The translations under genes and the position numbers were made by a program. Shown here piece by piece: positions 45,257-56,681 of a stretch of 64,000 nt of DNA. The first letter of the stretch is position 1; the number at the start of each line of letters is the position of its first letter. The notes beneath the pieces are model-generated. The model searched no databases, was not told the DNA's origin, and worked only from the letters and a program-made list of their open reading frames with translations. The DNA lies in NCBI GenBank assembly GCA_964059195.1, contig CAXKWD010000006.1, positions 11,400,530-11,464,529 of the forward strand, in the 5' to 3' direction. The DNA is from Ectobius pallidus. Lineage: Eukaryota > Arthropoda > Insecta > Blattodea > Ectobiidae.

Positions 45257-46503
45257 CTAAAAGATGAAAGAAGAATTTTCTGTACCATTCACTGATTTCC
45301 TGACACACTCAAGCGAACAAATCATCATGTCTGTCCTGTCCAATGAACCCATATTCTTATTATAGTCGAGTACACATTCAGGCTTCATTTTTGGAGTGTG
45401 TGTCTTTCTGTCAGTTTTTCCAGAGGGTTTCATTGCATCTTTGTGCAAAGTTGTCAACATAGGTAAAGTCCATCCATCCATCCATCGCACTGTCAATATA
45501 TTGTCAGTATGTCTAAACTCTACTTGTCCTTTGTCTAATTTTCCTGTCATTTCAGGCATTTCTTTCCTGTTTATTCTGACTGTGCCACACACATTTGTTC
45601 CATTTGCATGAAGCCAGTTATAGAGGAGAGGACTGGAATACCAATTGTCAAGCCATAAGTTGTGTCCTTTATCAAGATACTTTGTCATTAGTGTTTGTAC
45701 AGCAGCCCCAGAAATCCCAAAGTTACGGTTCTCACCTATTTCTGTAGTTGCCCCTGTATAAAAGTCCAATGCATATCCTGTCTCACAGTTGCAAAGCACA
45801 AAAACCTTTATACCAAACCTATGCCTTTTTTGAGGGAATATACTGTCGAAACACAAGACGACATTTGAATGCAGATATTTTGAAAAGGTGTAAACACTTC
45901 ACTGAAAGTTTTCCTCAGATGACCAATAATTGGTTTCAGTTCATGCTGTCTTTGCCCTTGGACCTGTGTCTCAATGTCATTGAAATGCAGAAGTTTTAGT
46001 AATAAAAGGTATCTATCTCGGGACATGTATTCTGCAATGGTAAGTTTTTTTTACTCTGGCCATGAGCATTGTCAGTCCTAAAAAAATGTAAAGTTCTTCA
46101 GGTGAAGTTTCAGTCCATGACTGTAGGCCAGAATAAGGGCTTGGTGGTAATTTCTTGGACAAAAAATTATGATATTTATTTGTCTCATCAGCAATAATCT
46201 GCATAATATGTAAGGGGGGGGGGGGAATTTGAAAATGTCAAAAACAATGCAATTTTCATCTAGGCCTATATTTGCTGAAATTCCAGAATTTTGATTTGAA
46301 AATTTGTGAACATTCGGGCTGAAATTACCAGACTGCCATTGAAATAATGGAGGGCCAGTGTGTCGTCTCTTTGTGGGTTGCACAGGTTCTTGAATAACAC
46401 CTTCACTGTCATCATTCGAATCATTCACTTCACTACACTGATTTTTATTTAGATCGATACTATCACCGTCACTCTCTGATAAATCCGAAAAATCAGAAGG
46501 CAA
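45257..46503 (-). pseudogene. piggyBac-family transposase, broken
   Basis: Reading right to left: an acidic N-terminus (SDLSESDGDSIDLN, 46503-46230); a frameshift at the G run 46215-46226; ETSPEELYIFLGLTMLMARV (46204-46013); SRDRYLLLLKLLHFND (46026 on); then after another break FGIKVFVLCNCETGYALDF, the catalytic-region LWLDNWYSSPLLYNWL, GTNVCGTVRINRKEMP and YNKNMGSLDRTDMM (45856-45257). These are the DDE_Tnp_1_7 signatures of piggyBac, a TTAA-specific cut-and-paste transposase. The C-terminal cysteine-rich domain is missing at the left, where a SINE follows. At least two frameshifts. Inverted termini were not located. Confidence 0.88.
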
Positions 46504-46799
46504 AGAATCAAAATACGCCAGAATTTCATCATCACGTAAGATACGCCTTCCTTGCTTGTGGAAGCCATGACTGTGTTACCCCTGGCCTTGACGTGATTCC
46601 CCGCATATCACACGACTCTTCAGTTCATTGGTTTGTGTTCATACAACGCAACATTGTGCAAGGCCTCACATTTGCACCACAGGACATGGAAAGCAATGAA
46701 ATTAAGTTCTATCTAATCCCAAGAGATGGCAGGACACTATCCTTATGTTGAAACTGTGTTAAAAAATTCCATTCCATACACAATCGTTTCATTCATAGC

Positions 46800-47015
46800 A
46801 CCAACTTTGCAGCTGGAACTGCTCCGTCGATAGCACACGTAAGCCAGAACTGCTCCATCGATAGCAGTGAAAGGGTTAATCCTGTAGTCTTCGGCGGTCT
46901 CTTGAATTACTTTATCCAGAGGCATCGAGTCTGCCAGAACACATGATGTTTCATAAGACAGAGTGCGGAAAGCTTTAACAACTTTATATTTATTAGTCTG
47001 TAGGGCGACACCCAT
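46800..47015 (-). pseudogene. R1-like LINE fragment
   Basis: TNKYKVVKAFRTLSYETSCV, then LADSMPLDKVIQE resembles the post-RT segment (VVKAYRTVSTxAxCVLAGxxPLD) of R1/LOA-type LINEs. The adjoining 46800-46870 is a short imperfect duplication (AACTGCTCC..CGATAGCA twice). Fragment only. Confidence 0.45.
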
Positions 47016-47987
47016 GACATGCGGCGTAAACTGCAGTATCGCGTCGCATCATGGACTTTGTTTACAATACATCAGGAAGTGTAGGTGGTGTAAGCTAATC
47101 AAACATAAAAAATAATACTTACTGGATATTGATATATTCATGCAATAACTATATTAAATTCAAGAATACTTTTACCGTATACATAAGAAAGAAAAGGAGA
47201 AATCATGAAGGGAGCATCAAGTATTGCTTGGGAATTATGGTACCCTGATTCTGAAGTTTTGTTAATTATTTTCAATGCGAGAAGCAATATTTCCCGCAGA
47301 GCTTCAACTTTGAAGTTGGGTTAGTTTGAGCTTAGTTTTATAGGCTGAGAACAGTAATTTTAATTTCCTGAAATGAATACAGAAATCTAATTAAATGTAG
47401 TATCGCTCCCCATATAAATTGCTCGTGTTCTGGTTGCCATTGAAAAAACAAAATACATTCAACTTCCGCTCACCTCAGCTGATATTGCACGGTAAAAGTT
47501 AACTCCAACTCAACTTTCATCGCATTGCCATCATGACGTTTTGCTGCAGAAATGCTTGCTTGTCATTGGTCAATAAATGTTGAATGCTGCGTCGGTGTTG
47601 TTGCGTTGTGGGTGTCGCTCCATTGTAAATTAAGCAAAAAAGAGTCCCCCAAGTGCAGAGAGATTAATTTTGTGATATGCAGAAAATGCATGGTTCGTTG
47701 GCCGGTAAAGGCGCTCCAGCGTCAAATCACAAAAATAATGTCTCTGTATTTACTCACACCTACTTATTATGCTGCCTGACTGTGTTTTATAAAAGTCTGC
47801 AAATATACAACAATATCTTGTCTGGTATTTCCTTTCCAATGGTTTCAGAAGGAGGTATTACTGCCTTTACCTGTATGAAACAAAGACATGAACATCAGCT
47901 GACTTTAATGATCTGTTAATCATACAATAGCTGAGGCTAGCAATAGGCTACACATGTCTTGTGCCATGCAAAACATTATTTAATATA
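47016..47987. other. Intergenic, nothing recognised
   Basis: No supported gene, inverted repeat or tandem repeat. Short frames are at the level expected by chance. Confidence 0.4.
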
Positions 47988-48237
47988 TGAATCCTCTAGA
48001 TTCAGAATCCCCTAAACGCCAAATTATATTTTCTTACTTTTGTACATCACCAGATTTGTATGCATGGCTTAAATTGGTTTATTTATATGTGAGGTTCAAA
48101 ACCCCCTAAAGTACTATATAATGCCATGTTGAAAATCAGAGTTAAGTTCAAAAACCTCTCTATCCCACAGCTTTAAACTTAAAAAAACACCTCTATTTAT
48201 GAATGTCGTTTAGGGAGTTTTGAATCTAGAGGATTCA
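47988..48237. mobile_element. MITE with TA target site
   Basis: Inverted ends TGAATCCTCTAGATTC continue imperfectly to CCTAAACG (~30 bp), flanked by TA (47986-47987, 48238-48239). The 250-bp interior is noncoding. A Tc1/mariner origin is inferred from the TA. Confidence 0.75.
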
Positions 48238-48781
48238 TATCTTCTTTGCCACACAACGATTTTCATAGGTTTGACTGATTGACTAAAGCACACTGATTGG
48301 TTAATTGGATTTTTTAAATTAACCCGTTAATCGGTTTGATTAATGAATGGATTCAATCAAAAGCTCTAGTAATAAAGAAGAAAAAAATACTTGGACATGT
48401 TTACTTTTATCAATAATGTTTACTTTTGTTTTAAAAGTAGAACATAATATATTTTTTAGAGCTTTAGAGCTTTAGACTGGGTCACTTGTGACAGTCACCG
48501 GCTAAGAAGCATTGGTTTAAATGGGAGCGTTCACATCGGAACACAAGTGACGGTCACCGCATTTTCAGACTGTCAACAATGCAAGTTGTAGATACATAAT
48601 AAAATTCAGTTGTATAGTCGAGCTCAGCGAAGCTAGTTATTTAAACGATTTGATTAATACTGAAGATTTTATAAATGAAGTGGAATGTCGACCTGCCATT
48701 TGGGAGTTCAAAAGCAATTACAAATTTAAAATTCGCTGGTCCATATTTTCCACTGAAATATTATAAAATTCAATAAAAAAC

Positions 48782-49318
48782 CAGAGATGCCAACCTTGAA
48801 AGGTGGTTATCAGTAGTGTGAGTCTAATCGGATGGGGGGGGGACTCGATGTCTCGGGCAAATTAATATATGCGTCTTCTTGTGCTGCCCCTTGACGCGTC
48901 CATTTTATGTTTACACGACATATTTCCTCAATTTTCTACTTGCACTGCAACATTTAATAAAACTTCTAACAAGCAACGGCGTCGGCAGTCGTCAGTGGCA
49001 TTATGGTGAAACTACAATTATGTTATAACTGTAAGATATAACTTCTTTGGTTAACACACAATCACGTCAGATTGTAGTGTCCAATGTCGCCAACGGGTGT
49101 TTTTTTTTTTACAAACTATTTCTCTTGATAACAATTGGCATCTCTGCTGACACATTCATTAACTATTTTTGTTCGCGGAAGAAATGAAAAATTTTAAAAA
49201 TAGATAGACCTATTGGGATTCGTAAAATCCGTAATATTTAGTACAATTTCCGTATTGCCGTAGCAAATTAAAAAAAATCGTAGAAACTACGGAAATTCCG
49301 TAGCAGTTGGCATCTCTG
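48782..49318. mobile_element. hAT-like MITE with 6-bp target duplication
   Basis: Inverted ends CAGAGATGCCAAC (left) and its complement (right end GTTGGCATCTCTG) bound 537 bp. AAAAAC lies directly on both sides (48776-48781, 49319-49324). The uninterrupted right arm of the surrounding inverted repeat (about 49556-49580) shows the empty site with one AAAAAC, which fixes the duplication at 6 bp. A second TTGGCATCTCTG at 49134-49145 suggests a nested or duplicated end. Confidence 0.8.
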
Positions 49319-49375
49319 AAAAACACAATAAAATAATTCGTAGTCAGTGGATAAAACTCAAACTCACATTAACTA

Positions 49376-49417
49376 TCGTGACGTTTCCGCCTGAACCTCC
49401 AGGCCTTCCTCAGACGA
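49376..49417 (-). ncRNA. Hammerhead-like ribozyme motif (inverted partner)
   Basis: Mirror copy of the motif at 49472-49513, identical in sequence on the minus strand. Confidence 0.5.
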
Positions 49418-49471
49418 CTGAATGCTAGAAGAGGTTTGTGGTATATCCCGCATCCCCTCCTGCTCCTGCAG

Positions 49472-49513
49472 TCGTCTGAGGAAGGCCTGGAGGTTCAGGC
49501 GGAAACGTCACGA
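49472..49513 (+). ncRNA. Hammerhead-like ribozyme motif
   Basis: Stem I TCGT (49472-49475) pairs with ACGA (49510-49513). Between them are CTGAGGA (49476-49482), stem II GCCTG/CAGGC (49485-49489, 49496-49500), GAAA (49502-49505) and CGTC (49506-49509), with cleavage predicted after that C. Stem III would be the self-complementary ACGT. Stem II is offset from the core by unpaired bases on both sides, so activity is uncertain. Confidence 0.55.
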
Positions 49514-49640
49514 TAGTTAATGTGAGTTTGAGTTTTATCCACTGACTACGAATTATTTTATTGTGTTTTTTATTGAATTTTATAATTACAAATTGTTTTA
49601 TCATGCAGCTACTATTGGCAATACTAGCAGTGACCTTCAC

Positions 49641-50200
49641 ATGCAAACCAGTGTAAAAGGCCCTAAAGTTTCATAATTTGCAGAAACTTGGTGTCACAGA
49701 ACATTTGAAATAATTACATTCCTGTATCCGGTTGTTGGAAGGTTTGAACGTCTAACATGAAATTCTTCTTCAACTGCCAACCGTTAAAAAGGGCAGAAAA
49801 TTTAAACATGCATTCAGATTGAATTGGATATGTGTTGTTTGCAAATATTATGAGATGAGAAAATGACTGATGAAAATTAAATTAAAGGACCACATTTAGT
49901 TTCGTTTGGAAAAAAAAAACACATTCTTACTGCAAATTCTATGGGATATGTACACATTTCATATAAAATACACACACATCCAATCAGACGTCAGATTCTT
50001 TTACCACAATCAAGCAACTTTTTAAAAATTAAATGATGGACATTTTCAGTTCATTTTTTTTTTTTTTTTTGGGGGGGGGGGGGGGGGGAGGGACTTTTCA
50101 TATGACCTTAAAGAGAACTGGAACCAAAATGTAGAAATAAATGTAGTGATTATTAGGTGAGTTCCATCTCCAACCCCTTGAGTAATGGAATTCTCATATA
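49641..50200. other. Intergenic with T/G homopolymer run
   Basis: A T run followed by a run of about 19 G occupies 50054-50090. Nothing else is recognised. Confidence 0.45.
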
Positions 50201-50633
50201 CCGTATATACTTGAATACAACCCGCATATTTTTTCAAAAATTGCAAACGAAAGACTGGGGTGTGGGTATTATTTGAATACTGAACTCCTCTCACCTAAAT
50301 TTCGATGTTTTGTACCATATTGGCTCAATATGACACGATGCTTTATAGTAGCTTCACAGTATAGTAGGTTTTAACAGTGCCATAGCGAAGCTGTAATGGA
50401 AAGAAAATGAGATGAAGATGCTTTTTTACTCACATGGTCCATCTTGACTGGTGGTGAAATTACGAGTAGAGATGCCGAGCAAACAGTGCAGTACAAGCAG
50501 AACCACTAATTCGGGAAAAGTTCAGTGAATTTCCATTATGATTTTGACCTTGGGTCAGATGCACGTCATCATGTGTGGTTTCCGATGCACAGCTGGATTC
50601 ATGAATGAAGGAAGTTGTTGAAAGTGTTACGCT

Positions 50634-51167
50634 GTGTGTATAAGACAGCGAGATGTTGTAATAACTTTTAAGGCTACAATATTTAATTCTTTTATGATAT
50701 GTAATGTTATTTATAACACAGCTCCACAGAATAAGTGCAAACTCAAAACATTATTAAGATCGGAAGTAAATGACAAAATCCCGCCGGGACAAAACTCAGG
50801 CATTTATAAGATAAAGTGTAATGATTGCGAAAATGTATACATAGGCAAAACTAAAAGAAACATCAATAAAAGGTGGAAAGAACACTACCAAAATATCAGA
50901 CAAGGTGATATTCAGAAGTCCACGGTAGCTTTGCATGAATGGAATTTTGATAATCATACGATCAATAAACCAGAGTTACTGAAAAACCTGTTTCATCCAA
51001 CTCAATTAACTGTATGGGAGAAGATTTTCATACAGAAACATAGGAATAACCTCCAAAACTTCGACATCCCAGGGGAGAATGAGTTGGGTCTGATTGGAAA
51101 ATTCGTTCAACTGCAGCAGCGTCATCAGGTGGTACAGGATGAAAGTTCGGCAGTGGCCAGAATCTGA
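50634..51167 (+). pseudogene. PLE GIY-YIG endonuclease fragment
   Basis: The C-terminal part of a Penelope-like protein: NTAPQNKCKLKTLL just before the nuclease, then the GIY-YIG core (SGIYKIKCNDC, VYIGKTKRNINKRWKEH) and the downstream LTVWEKIFIQKHRNNLQNFD helix. GIY and YIG elements, the Arg and the Glu of the nuclease are present. The RT is absent, so it is 5'-truncated, as is usual for PLEs. The start is not a genuine one. A hammerhead-like motif follows at 51187-51232. A related copy at 59090-59515 shares the LTVWEKxFIQK block. Confidence 0.8.
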
Positions 51168-51186
51168 TGCCAAACAAACTTCAGAA

Positions 51187-51232
51187 GTAGCCGAGGATAA
51201 TCACAATGGTGATTGAAACTACGTAGTCCTAC
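51187..51232 (+). ncRNA. Hammerhead-like ribozyme after PLE ORF
   Basis: Stem I GTAG (51187-51190) pairs with CTAC (51229-51232). The core is CCGAGGA (51191-51197), one unpaired T, stem II AATCAC/GTGATT with loop AATG, GAAA (51215-51218), a perfectly self-complementary stem III ACTACGTAGT (51218-51227) and cleavage-site C (51228). The core has C for the usual U4, which would probably weaken or abolish cleavage, but every stem is intact. Confidence 0.6.
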
Positions 51233-51696
51233 CAAGGTATGAAATTAGTGAAGTTTAAGTGTGTCTTTCAAACCATAATATAATATTATGACTTCACTGT
51301 GATCTTCCCAATATCAGTTTCTTTAATTATAACTGTTTAATTAAGAATAAAACTGGCAAAATAATTTTATATAAGGGCGTATAGATTTTTTTTCAAATTT
51401 GGGTGCAGGTATTAGTCAGGGGCGGGTGGTATTCGGGTATATACGGTAATTTGCCCCTTCTAAATTTCCATGCAATAACATTATTTGAAAAAAGGAGGGG
51501 GAAAAGTAAAGTAAAATACAGTATTTACCTTTTCTTCATTAATCCTGTGTTACCTTCAAGCATCATAATGTCAAAAATACACAGGATTAAATTTCAGGAG
51601 TAATGTCCATCAAGCAACAGGTGGAATATTACTTTATAAACAAATCTACAACTTTCACCGTGCCTCAATACTCATGTCCTGGTATTATACGTTGCT

Positions 51697-51890
51697 TTAC
51701 TTGTCCCACAATCCCAGTTCCCGCATTCGTGTCTGGAAATACTTTTCCAAAGCGTTTGCACATCGATAATACTCTGTATCAGGACTGTTGTACAGGCGAC
51801 AATTGGAGAAGATTCGAGTCATGTCTGCAATGAACAGCCTTCGTGTTGTGTAGTAACGAGCCTTCAGACGGTCTCCCATTGTTTTCAGAT
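51697..51890 (-). CDS. KAT2A: Gcn5/PCAF (KAT2) acetyltransferase, last coding exon
   Basis: This exon completes a split Asp codon and encodes 63 residues: [40 protein letters not shown], then the final helix and GLWDK before TAA (51697-51699). It is the C-terminal half of the Gcn5/PCAF bromodomain, with the acetyl-lysine-binding Asn in CRLYN. It is very close to insect Gcn5 C-termini, which also end in ELGLWDK. The acceptor is TGTTTGACAG (51891-51900). Gcn5 is the histone H3 acetyltransferase of SAGA and ATAC, nuclear. The phase (G|AT) joins the exon at 59981-60071 exactly. The catalytic GNAT exons are outside the window. Whether it should be called Gcn5, KAT2A or PCAF is naming only. Confidence 0.96.
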
Positions 51891-52016
51891 CTGTCAAACA
51901 AACAATATTGACACTTTATTAATACATGTGCAAATTAATTCCAGTATATCACGTATGTCTAGAACAAGAAGGTGGTAAAAACATTAGAATATTTTGGGGA
52001 AAAATTCCTCCAACAC

Positions 52017-52080
52017 TGGGAATTGAACCCAGGACCTTTGGCTATTCGCGCCAACTGAGCTAAGCCGGAGTTCAATTTAC
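52017..52080 (-). tRNA. tRNA-like pseudogene or SINE head
   Basis: On the minus strand, a 7-bp acceptor-like stem (CTCCGGC with GTTGGAG, two G-T pairs) encloses an A box TTAGCTCAGTTGG, and a T arm CTGGG/CCCAG with GTTCAAT. There is no room for an anticodon arm, so it is not a functional tRNA. Confidence 0.6.
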
Positions 52081-52118
52081 AGTGCCAGATGGAACCTCTC
52101 TCCTATGACTAATTGCCC

Positions 52119-53241
52119 AACTAGTCCAGTCAATAAACGTCGAAAAACACCAAATAGAAAAAAAAAATCGTGTAGTTTTGAAATTTTGCAGGGGGTGAGC
52201 GGGGGGCAGGGGGGCCCGCAGGGGGCAGGGGGGCCCGCAGAAGGTCCCAGTTTTAGGTTTTTCGCTTATATCTAAACAATGGTGCATCATAGAGGAAAAA
52301 TTGCTATATACAAAATTAAAGCTGATAAAAGTTCCTACAAGTTTGATCCTACACATTTCTTTCTATTTCCAATAGTTTTAGAGATATCCGCCAACGAAAA
52401 TAACAAATTTTCGAAAAAAGCTCTTTCGCCTCGCGCTTTTCGACACACTTTGCCTTCTAGCGTTTCAGCCCTTAGGTATACAGCAATGTTCTCATAAAAG
52501 AAGTTGTAGGGAAATAAATTCGCTTTAAAATGAGTAGTCATTTGTTATTATTTCTTCAAATGTTCAAAAGTTATAACAATTTTAAGTTTTGGTCAAATTT
52601 CGAGATTTAAAAAGAAAACCGTACATCGCACTTTCTCTATATCTAGGGGTTATATCTTTGTATATAAACTGTATATTGTGTATTTACATCATAAAACAGT
52701 TGAGAAATATCATACAATCATGAAAGTTAAATTTATTAAAAATCCGATCACGGTACAAGCACAGGACATGTAATGGAAAATACATTATATTCCAGGCAAG
52801 AAAGGAAAAATAGGGACAAAAAAAATCATGTAGTTTTGAAATTTGGCAGAAATGTGGGGGAAAGTGTCCTAAACAACATAGTAAAAGTCCCCATGGATAG
52901 GGGGTGAGCGGGGGTTGGGGGGCACTTTTGAATGTCATTTCTCGCAGTTTTACCTAAACACACTAAAGCTATGGGTTCTAGCAAAAAATAGTTTATGCAC
53001 AAAATTAACTACATAAAAGTTCCTGTAAAATTGATCTGAATGATATTTTTGTGGATTTAATAGTTCAGGAAATAGAAGGATATAATGTATGACATAGTTC
53101 TGGAAATTCTGTTTTACATACACCTATATATTATATTTTTAACATAAATGAAAGGAGATGATAATTAAATTAGCATGATGCCAAGCAAGCAAACTAGTTC
53201 TTAGAATAATATTCGTACTAAAGGTAAACATGAAAAATAAA

Positions 53242-53278
<37 letters not shown>

Positions 53279-53619
53279 AAACTTACAAAAATCTCATGGT
53301 ATGAGTGTACGTTATAAGAAGTATTAACCAGGCCTATTATCCATTATATTTTTCTTATAAAATATCATTTGGAAAAATTGTGAAGTGTTAGATATATTTA
53401 GTAATAATAAGACCTAGTAGGCGTACATAGTACTTGAAATAAATGTTTAGTTGTCTATTTTTTTCAGTCTCCAATACTGGAATCCTAGTACATCGTATGA
53501 TAACTTAGGGTTATATTGTTCTATCAACATTCAATATTTATACAAATATACAACATTAATTAAAGAGTGCCTGAACAACTTATTTTGCTTGGACATCATC
53601 AATTATAAACTACTACTGC

Positions 53620-53651
<32 letters not shown>

Positions 53652-53964
53652 CTTCTGCTTCTAATGGTATACTTGTTGGTGGATGTACCATGACAGGTTC
53701 CACAAACGGATGAGCATTTAATACCAGCTTTTCGGCATCCATATCTTCCACCACACCGAGTTGGACAGTGACAAAATATGATGTGCAAATATTCTCAGAA
53801 GCCACATAGACAAGTAAACATTTATTTAAAGTAATAGGTAGGCCTACATTCTTACAATATCTCAATATATCTAATTCCTTACCATTTTTCAAAATACCGG
53901 TAATATTTTTAACGAAACATAAAACTGCTAATCTTTACAACAAGAATAATAATAATAATGGATG

Positions 53965-53997
<33 letters not shown>

Positions 53998-55124
53998 GTA
54001 GTAGTAACGATAATGAATTTTATGTGTGACGTTAACCATTAGTAAGTATATTATTCTAAGAACTAGTTTGCTTGCTTGGCATCATGCTAATTTAATTATC
54101 TCCTTTCCACAGAATTTCCAGAACTATGTCATACTTCATATCCTTCTATTTTCTGAACTATTAAATCCACAAAAATATCATTCAGATCAATTTTACAGGA
54201 ACTTTTATGTAGTTAATTTTGTGCATAAACTATTTTTTGCTAGAACCCATAGCTTTAGTGTGTTTAGGAAAAACTGCGAGAAATGACATTCAAAAGTGCC
54301 CCCCAACCCCCGCTCACCCCCTATCCATGGGGACTTTTACTATGTTGTTTAGGACACTTTCCCCCACATTTCTGCCAAATTTCAAAACTACATGATTTTT
54401 TTTGTCCCTATTTTTCCTTTCTTGCCTGGAATATAATGTATTTTCCATTACATGTCCTGTGCTTGTACCGTGATCGGATTTTTAATAAATTTAACTTTCA
54501 TGATTGTATGATATTTCTCAACTGTTTCATGATGTAAATACACAATATACAGTTTATATACAAAGATATAACCCCTAGATATAGAGAAAGTGCGATGTAC
54601 GGTTTTCTTTTTAAATCTCGAAATTTGACCAAAACTTAAAATTGTTATAACTTTTGAACATTTGAAGAAATAATAACAAATGACTACTCATTTTAAAGCG
54701 AATTTATTTCCCTACAACTTCTTTTATGAGAACATGGCTGTATACCTAAGGGCTGAAGCGCTAGAAGGCAAAGTGTGTCGAAAAGCGCGAGGCGAAAGAG
54801 CTTTTTTCGAAAATTTGTTATTTTCGTTGGCGGATATCTCTAAAACTATTGGAAATAGAAAGAAATGTGTAGGATCAAACTTGTAGGAACTTTAATCAGC
54901 TTTAATTTTGTATATAGCAATTTTTCCTCTATGATGCACCATTGTTTAGATATAAGCGAAAAACCTAAAACTGGGACCTTCTGCGGGCCCCCCTGCCCCC
55001 CGCTCACCCCCCACCTTCGGGGACTTTTAGTATGTCATTCGGGACACTCCCTCAGACATCTCTGCAAAATTTCAAAACTACACGATTTTTTTTTTCTATT
55101 TTTCGTTCGTTGCCTGGACTAAAC
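52119..55124. mobile_element. Long-TIR DNA transposon B with 3-bp target duplication
   Basis: The element proper is 52122-55121 (3000 bp), ends TAGTCCAGTCAATAAACG and TAGTCCAGGCAACGAACG inverted, flanked by AAC (52119-52121, 55122-55124). Arms are ~1.0-1.1 kb (52122-53216 and 54045-55121) and very similar, apart from a deletion near the left end at about 52190. They are so alike that one 84-residue frame occurs identically in both arms. The ~830-bp loop carries ATT/AAT microsatellites and a minus-strand CXC module scrap. It shares ends, TSD size, the GGTGAGCGGGGGGCAGGGGG block and TTTTTCGCTTATATCT with element A. It lies in the last Gcn5 intron. Confidence 0.88.
53603..53810 (-). pseudogene. 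CXC zinc module scrap in element B
   Basis: On the minus strand, after ASENI and a frameshift, HIIFCHCPTRCGGRYGCRKA continues to GIKCSSVCGTCHG at about 53690-53785. Element A has PDEILLFFFCRC and GCRKASLRCSPECQNC in the same order, so both descend from one protein C-terminus resembling tesmin/TSO1 CXC motifs. A CTT repeat (53620-53657) follows on the 3' side. No other part of the protein remains. Confidence 0.65.
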
Positions 55125-55365
55125 AGAGACAATAATCTGTGGTTCATGAATGCTTATATATCTATGTAAAAACATTGTCACTGCCTCAAAACTCAGTTCA
55201 CAATTGATAGATATAACAAAACCGAGAAAAAGCTTTATGGTATAGGACCCCATGCTTTATTTTAGAATGTTCAGAATGATGAAAGCAGTGAGTCACAAAT
55301 ACAAAGATTACAGTACAAGCCATGCAATTAAGGGACACTGAGTTTTCTTTTACCGAAATTGTAAA
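55125..55365. other. Gcn5 intron, nothing recognised
   Basis: Short AT-rich stretch between element B and the dispersed repeat. Confidence 0.4.
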
Positions 55366-56010
55366 AAACTAGGAGGTGCCCGTGGCTTCGCCAAGATAAT
55401 TCTTTTAAAAATTAAAAATTAAGAGTATAATAATTATTAAAGCATTATATTTATTAACACTTGCATGCGAATCATTCATAAACTAAGCCATTAATATTAT
55501 TAATGAAACAGCTAAAATTCCTGCTTTAGAGTACATTCCACGACATGAAAGCGCCCCCTGGGAAAACTATTTCAGAATCGATTATGCAGTTCCAAAGAAC
55601 CTGTGAACACATAATACGTATTGTTTCTCAGCTGTTTATTGACATGAATATGATGTGAATTTTATTTTATCAATTCAGTGTAATTTTCAGAAATTATATA
55701 ATGTTTCAAGGGAAGGAATGGTTTGTTTGGATTATTATTACCAGCGATATTTCAAGAGATAAAACCATCAATATTTTACAGCTGTTTCCCCCCGGCTTCG
55801 CCCGCCATTATTCATTGACTCCAGGATTTTTAAGAAAATTACACTGGTAGATTATTAAAAATGTTTGTGGTTCAGAGCTATGAAAATTGTAAGTAAAAAT
55901 AAAATTAGAATATTTGTTCATTGTGTTCATTTCACTTAGGCCTTATATAATAAAGAAACAGTTTTCCTTCCTAATTTTGTAGTCGTCCTGAAAGTATTTT
56001 TAAATTTTTT
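55366..56010. repeat. GC-headed dispersed repeat, copy 2
   Basis: Begins CTAGGAGGTGCCCGTGGCTT and parallels 40612-41200 through to TAATAAAGAAACAGTTTTCC. It includes a partial internal duplication of the CGAATCATTCATAAACTAA segment's start relative to copy 1. Confidence 0.7.
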
Positions 56011-56681
56011 TTTAATCTTCTTTTTTGTTAAATTATATATATATTTTTCAAAACTACTTATACTGAAGGTATTTCAAAGATCCTAGACTATGTTGTTCAC
56101 ATGATATTAACAAACACACAGAAAAATAAACACTCAGAAATATCTATATTTGTGGAAGTTATCAGGGAAACAGCTGTTCAGTGCATGAAACATGGCAGCC
56201 ATTTTGAAACGATTATTACCCATAACTGTAACAGTTTAATTAATTTTGAAAATAGTATGCAATTGTACAAGTAGTCAACACAGAGCATGTGAGATTGCAA
56301 GATCGTAAAGCAATTCATTGCTGAGGAAAAAAGTAATGAAGTTCACATATTTCTCACCAATGAATTTCATCGAAAGCTGTATGTTCCCCCTTAAGCCTGG
56401 CACCCACACTACGCTATACAAACACCACCTTCAGCTGCAAACATGGTTGGCATTCAATTATACATGCACACACACAAAATATCAATGCAGGCAATCTCTT
56501 GTACCAAGTACAATTTAAAACAAATATACATCAGAAATAAGAAAAAATTATACTCTAAAATTTAGTGTCACTAATAATACTACTCATAAATAAAAAAAAT
56601 ACAGCTAAATAATAAAATCTAACAACAATGTAAAAAAAAAAAATTAAAATTAAACAAAAGAAAAAAATTGAACAAATTAAT
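56011..56681. other. Gcn5 intron, nothing recognised
   Basis: AT-rich with A-runs near 56600-56680; no gene or named element supported. Confidence 0.4.

Larger units (their letters stand above)
48760..49640. mobile_element. PLE 3' ends in inverted pair
   Basis: Two arms face each other around a 50-bp spacer: left ~48760-49421 (containing a later MITE) and right 49471-~49595. Each carries the same PLE-like 3' segment with CTGAGGAAGGCCTGG and GGCGGAAACGTCACG. No coding sequence remains. The identity to PLEs is inferred from the ribozyme-like segment and the resemblance to the neighbouring PLE copies. Confidence 0.6.
50201..51446. mobile_element. TA-flanked DNA element hosting a PLE fragment
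   Basis: Inverted ends CCGTATATACTTGAATAC and CCGTATATACCCGAATAC with TA on both sides (50199-50200, 51447-51448) suggest a pogo/Tc1-type element. The PLE fragment 50634-51235 lies inside it, so the DNA element is older. No transposase frame remains. Confidence 0.7.

Noticed and set aside
53599..53892. Acidic poly-Glu protein
   Set aside because: The Glu run is a translated CTT microsatellite; the neighbouring CXC scrap is in another frame and is reported instead.
52684..54537. Two identical 84-codon frames (52684-52938 minus, 54283-54537 plus) as a duplicated gene
   Set aside because: They are the same sequence in the two inverted arms of element B; no protein features.
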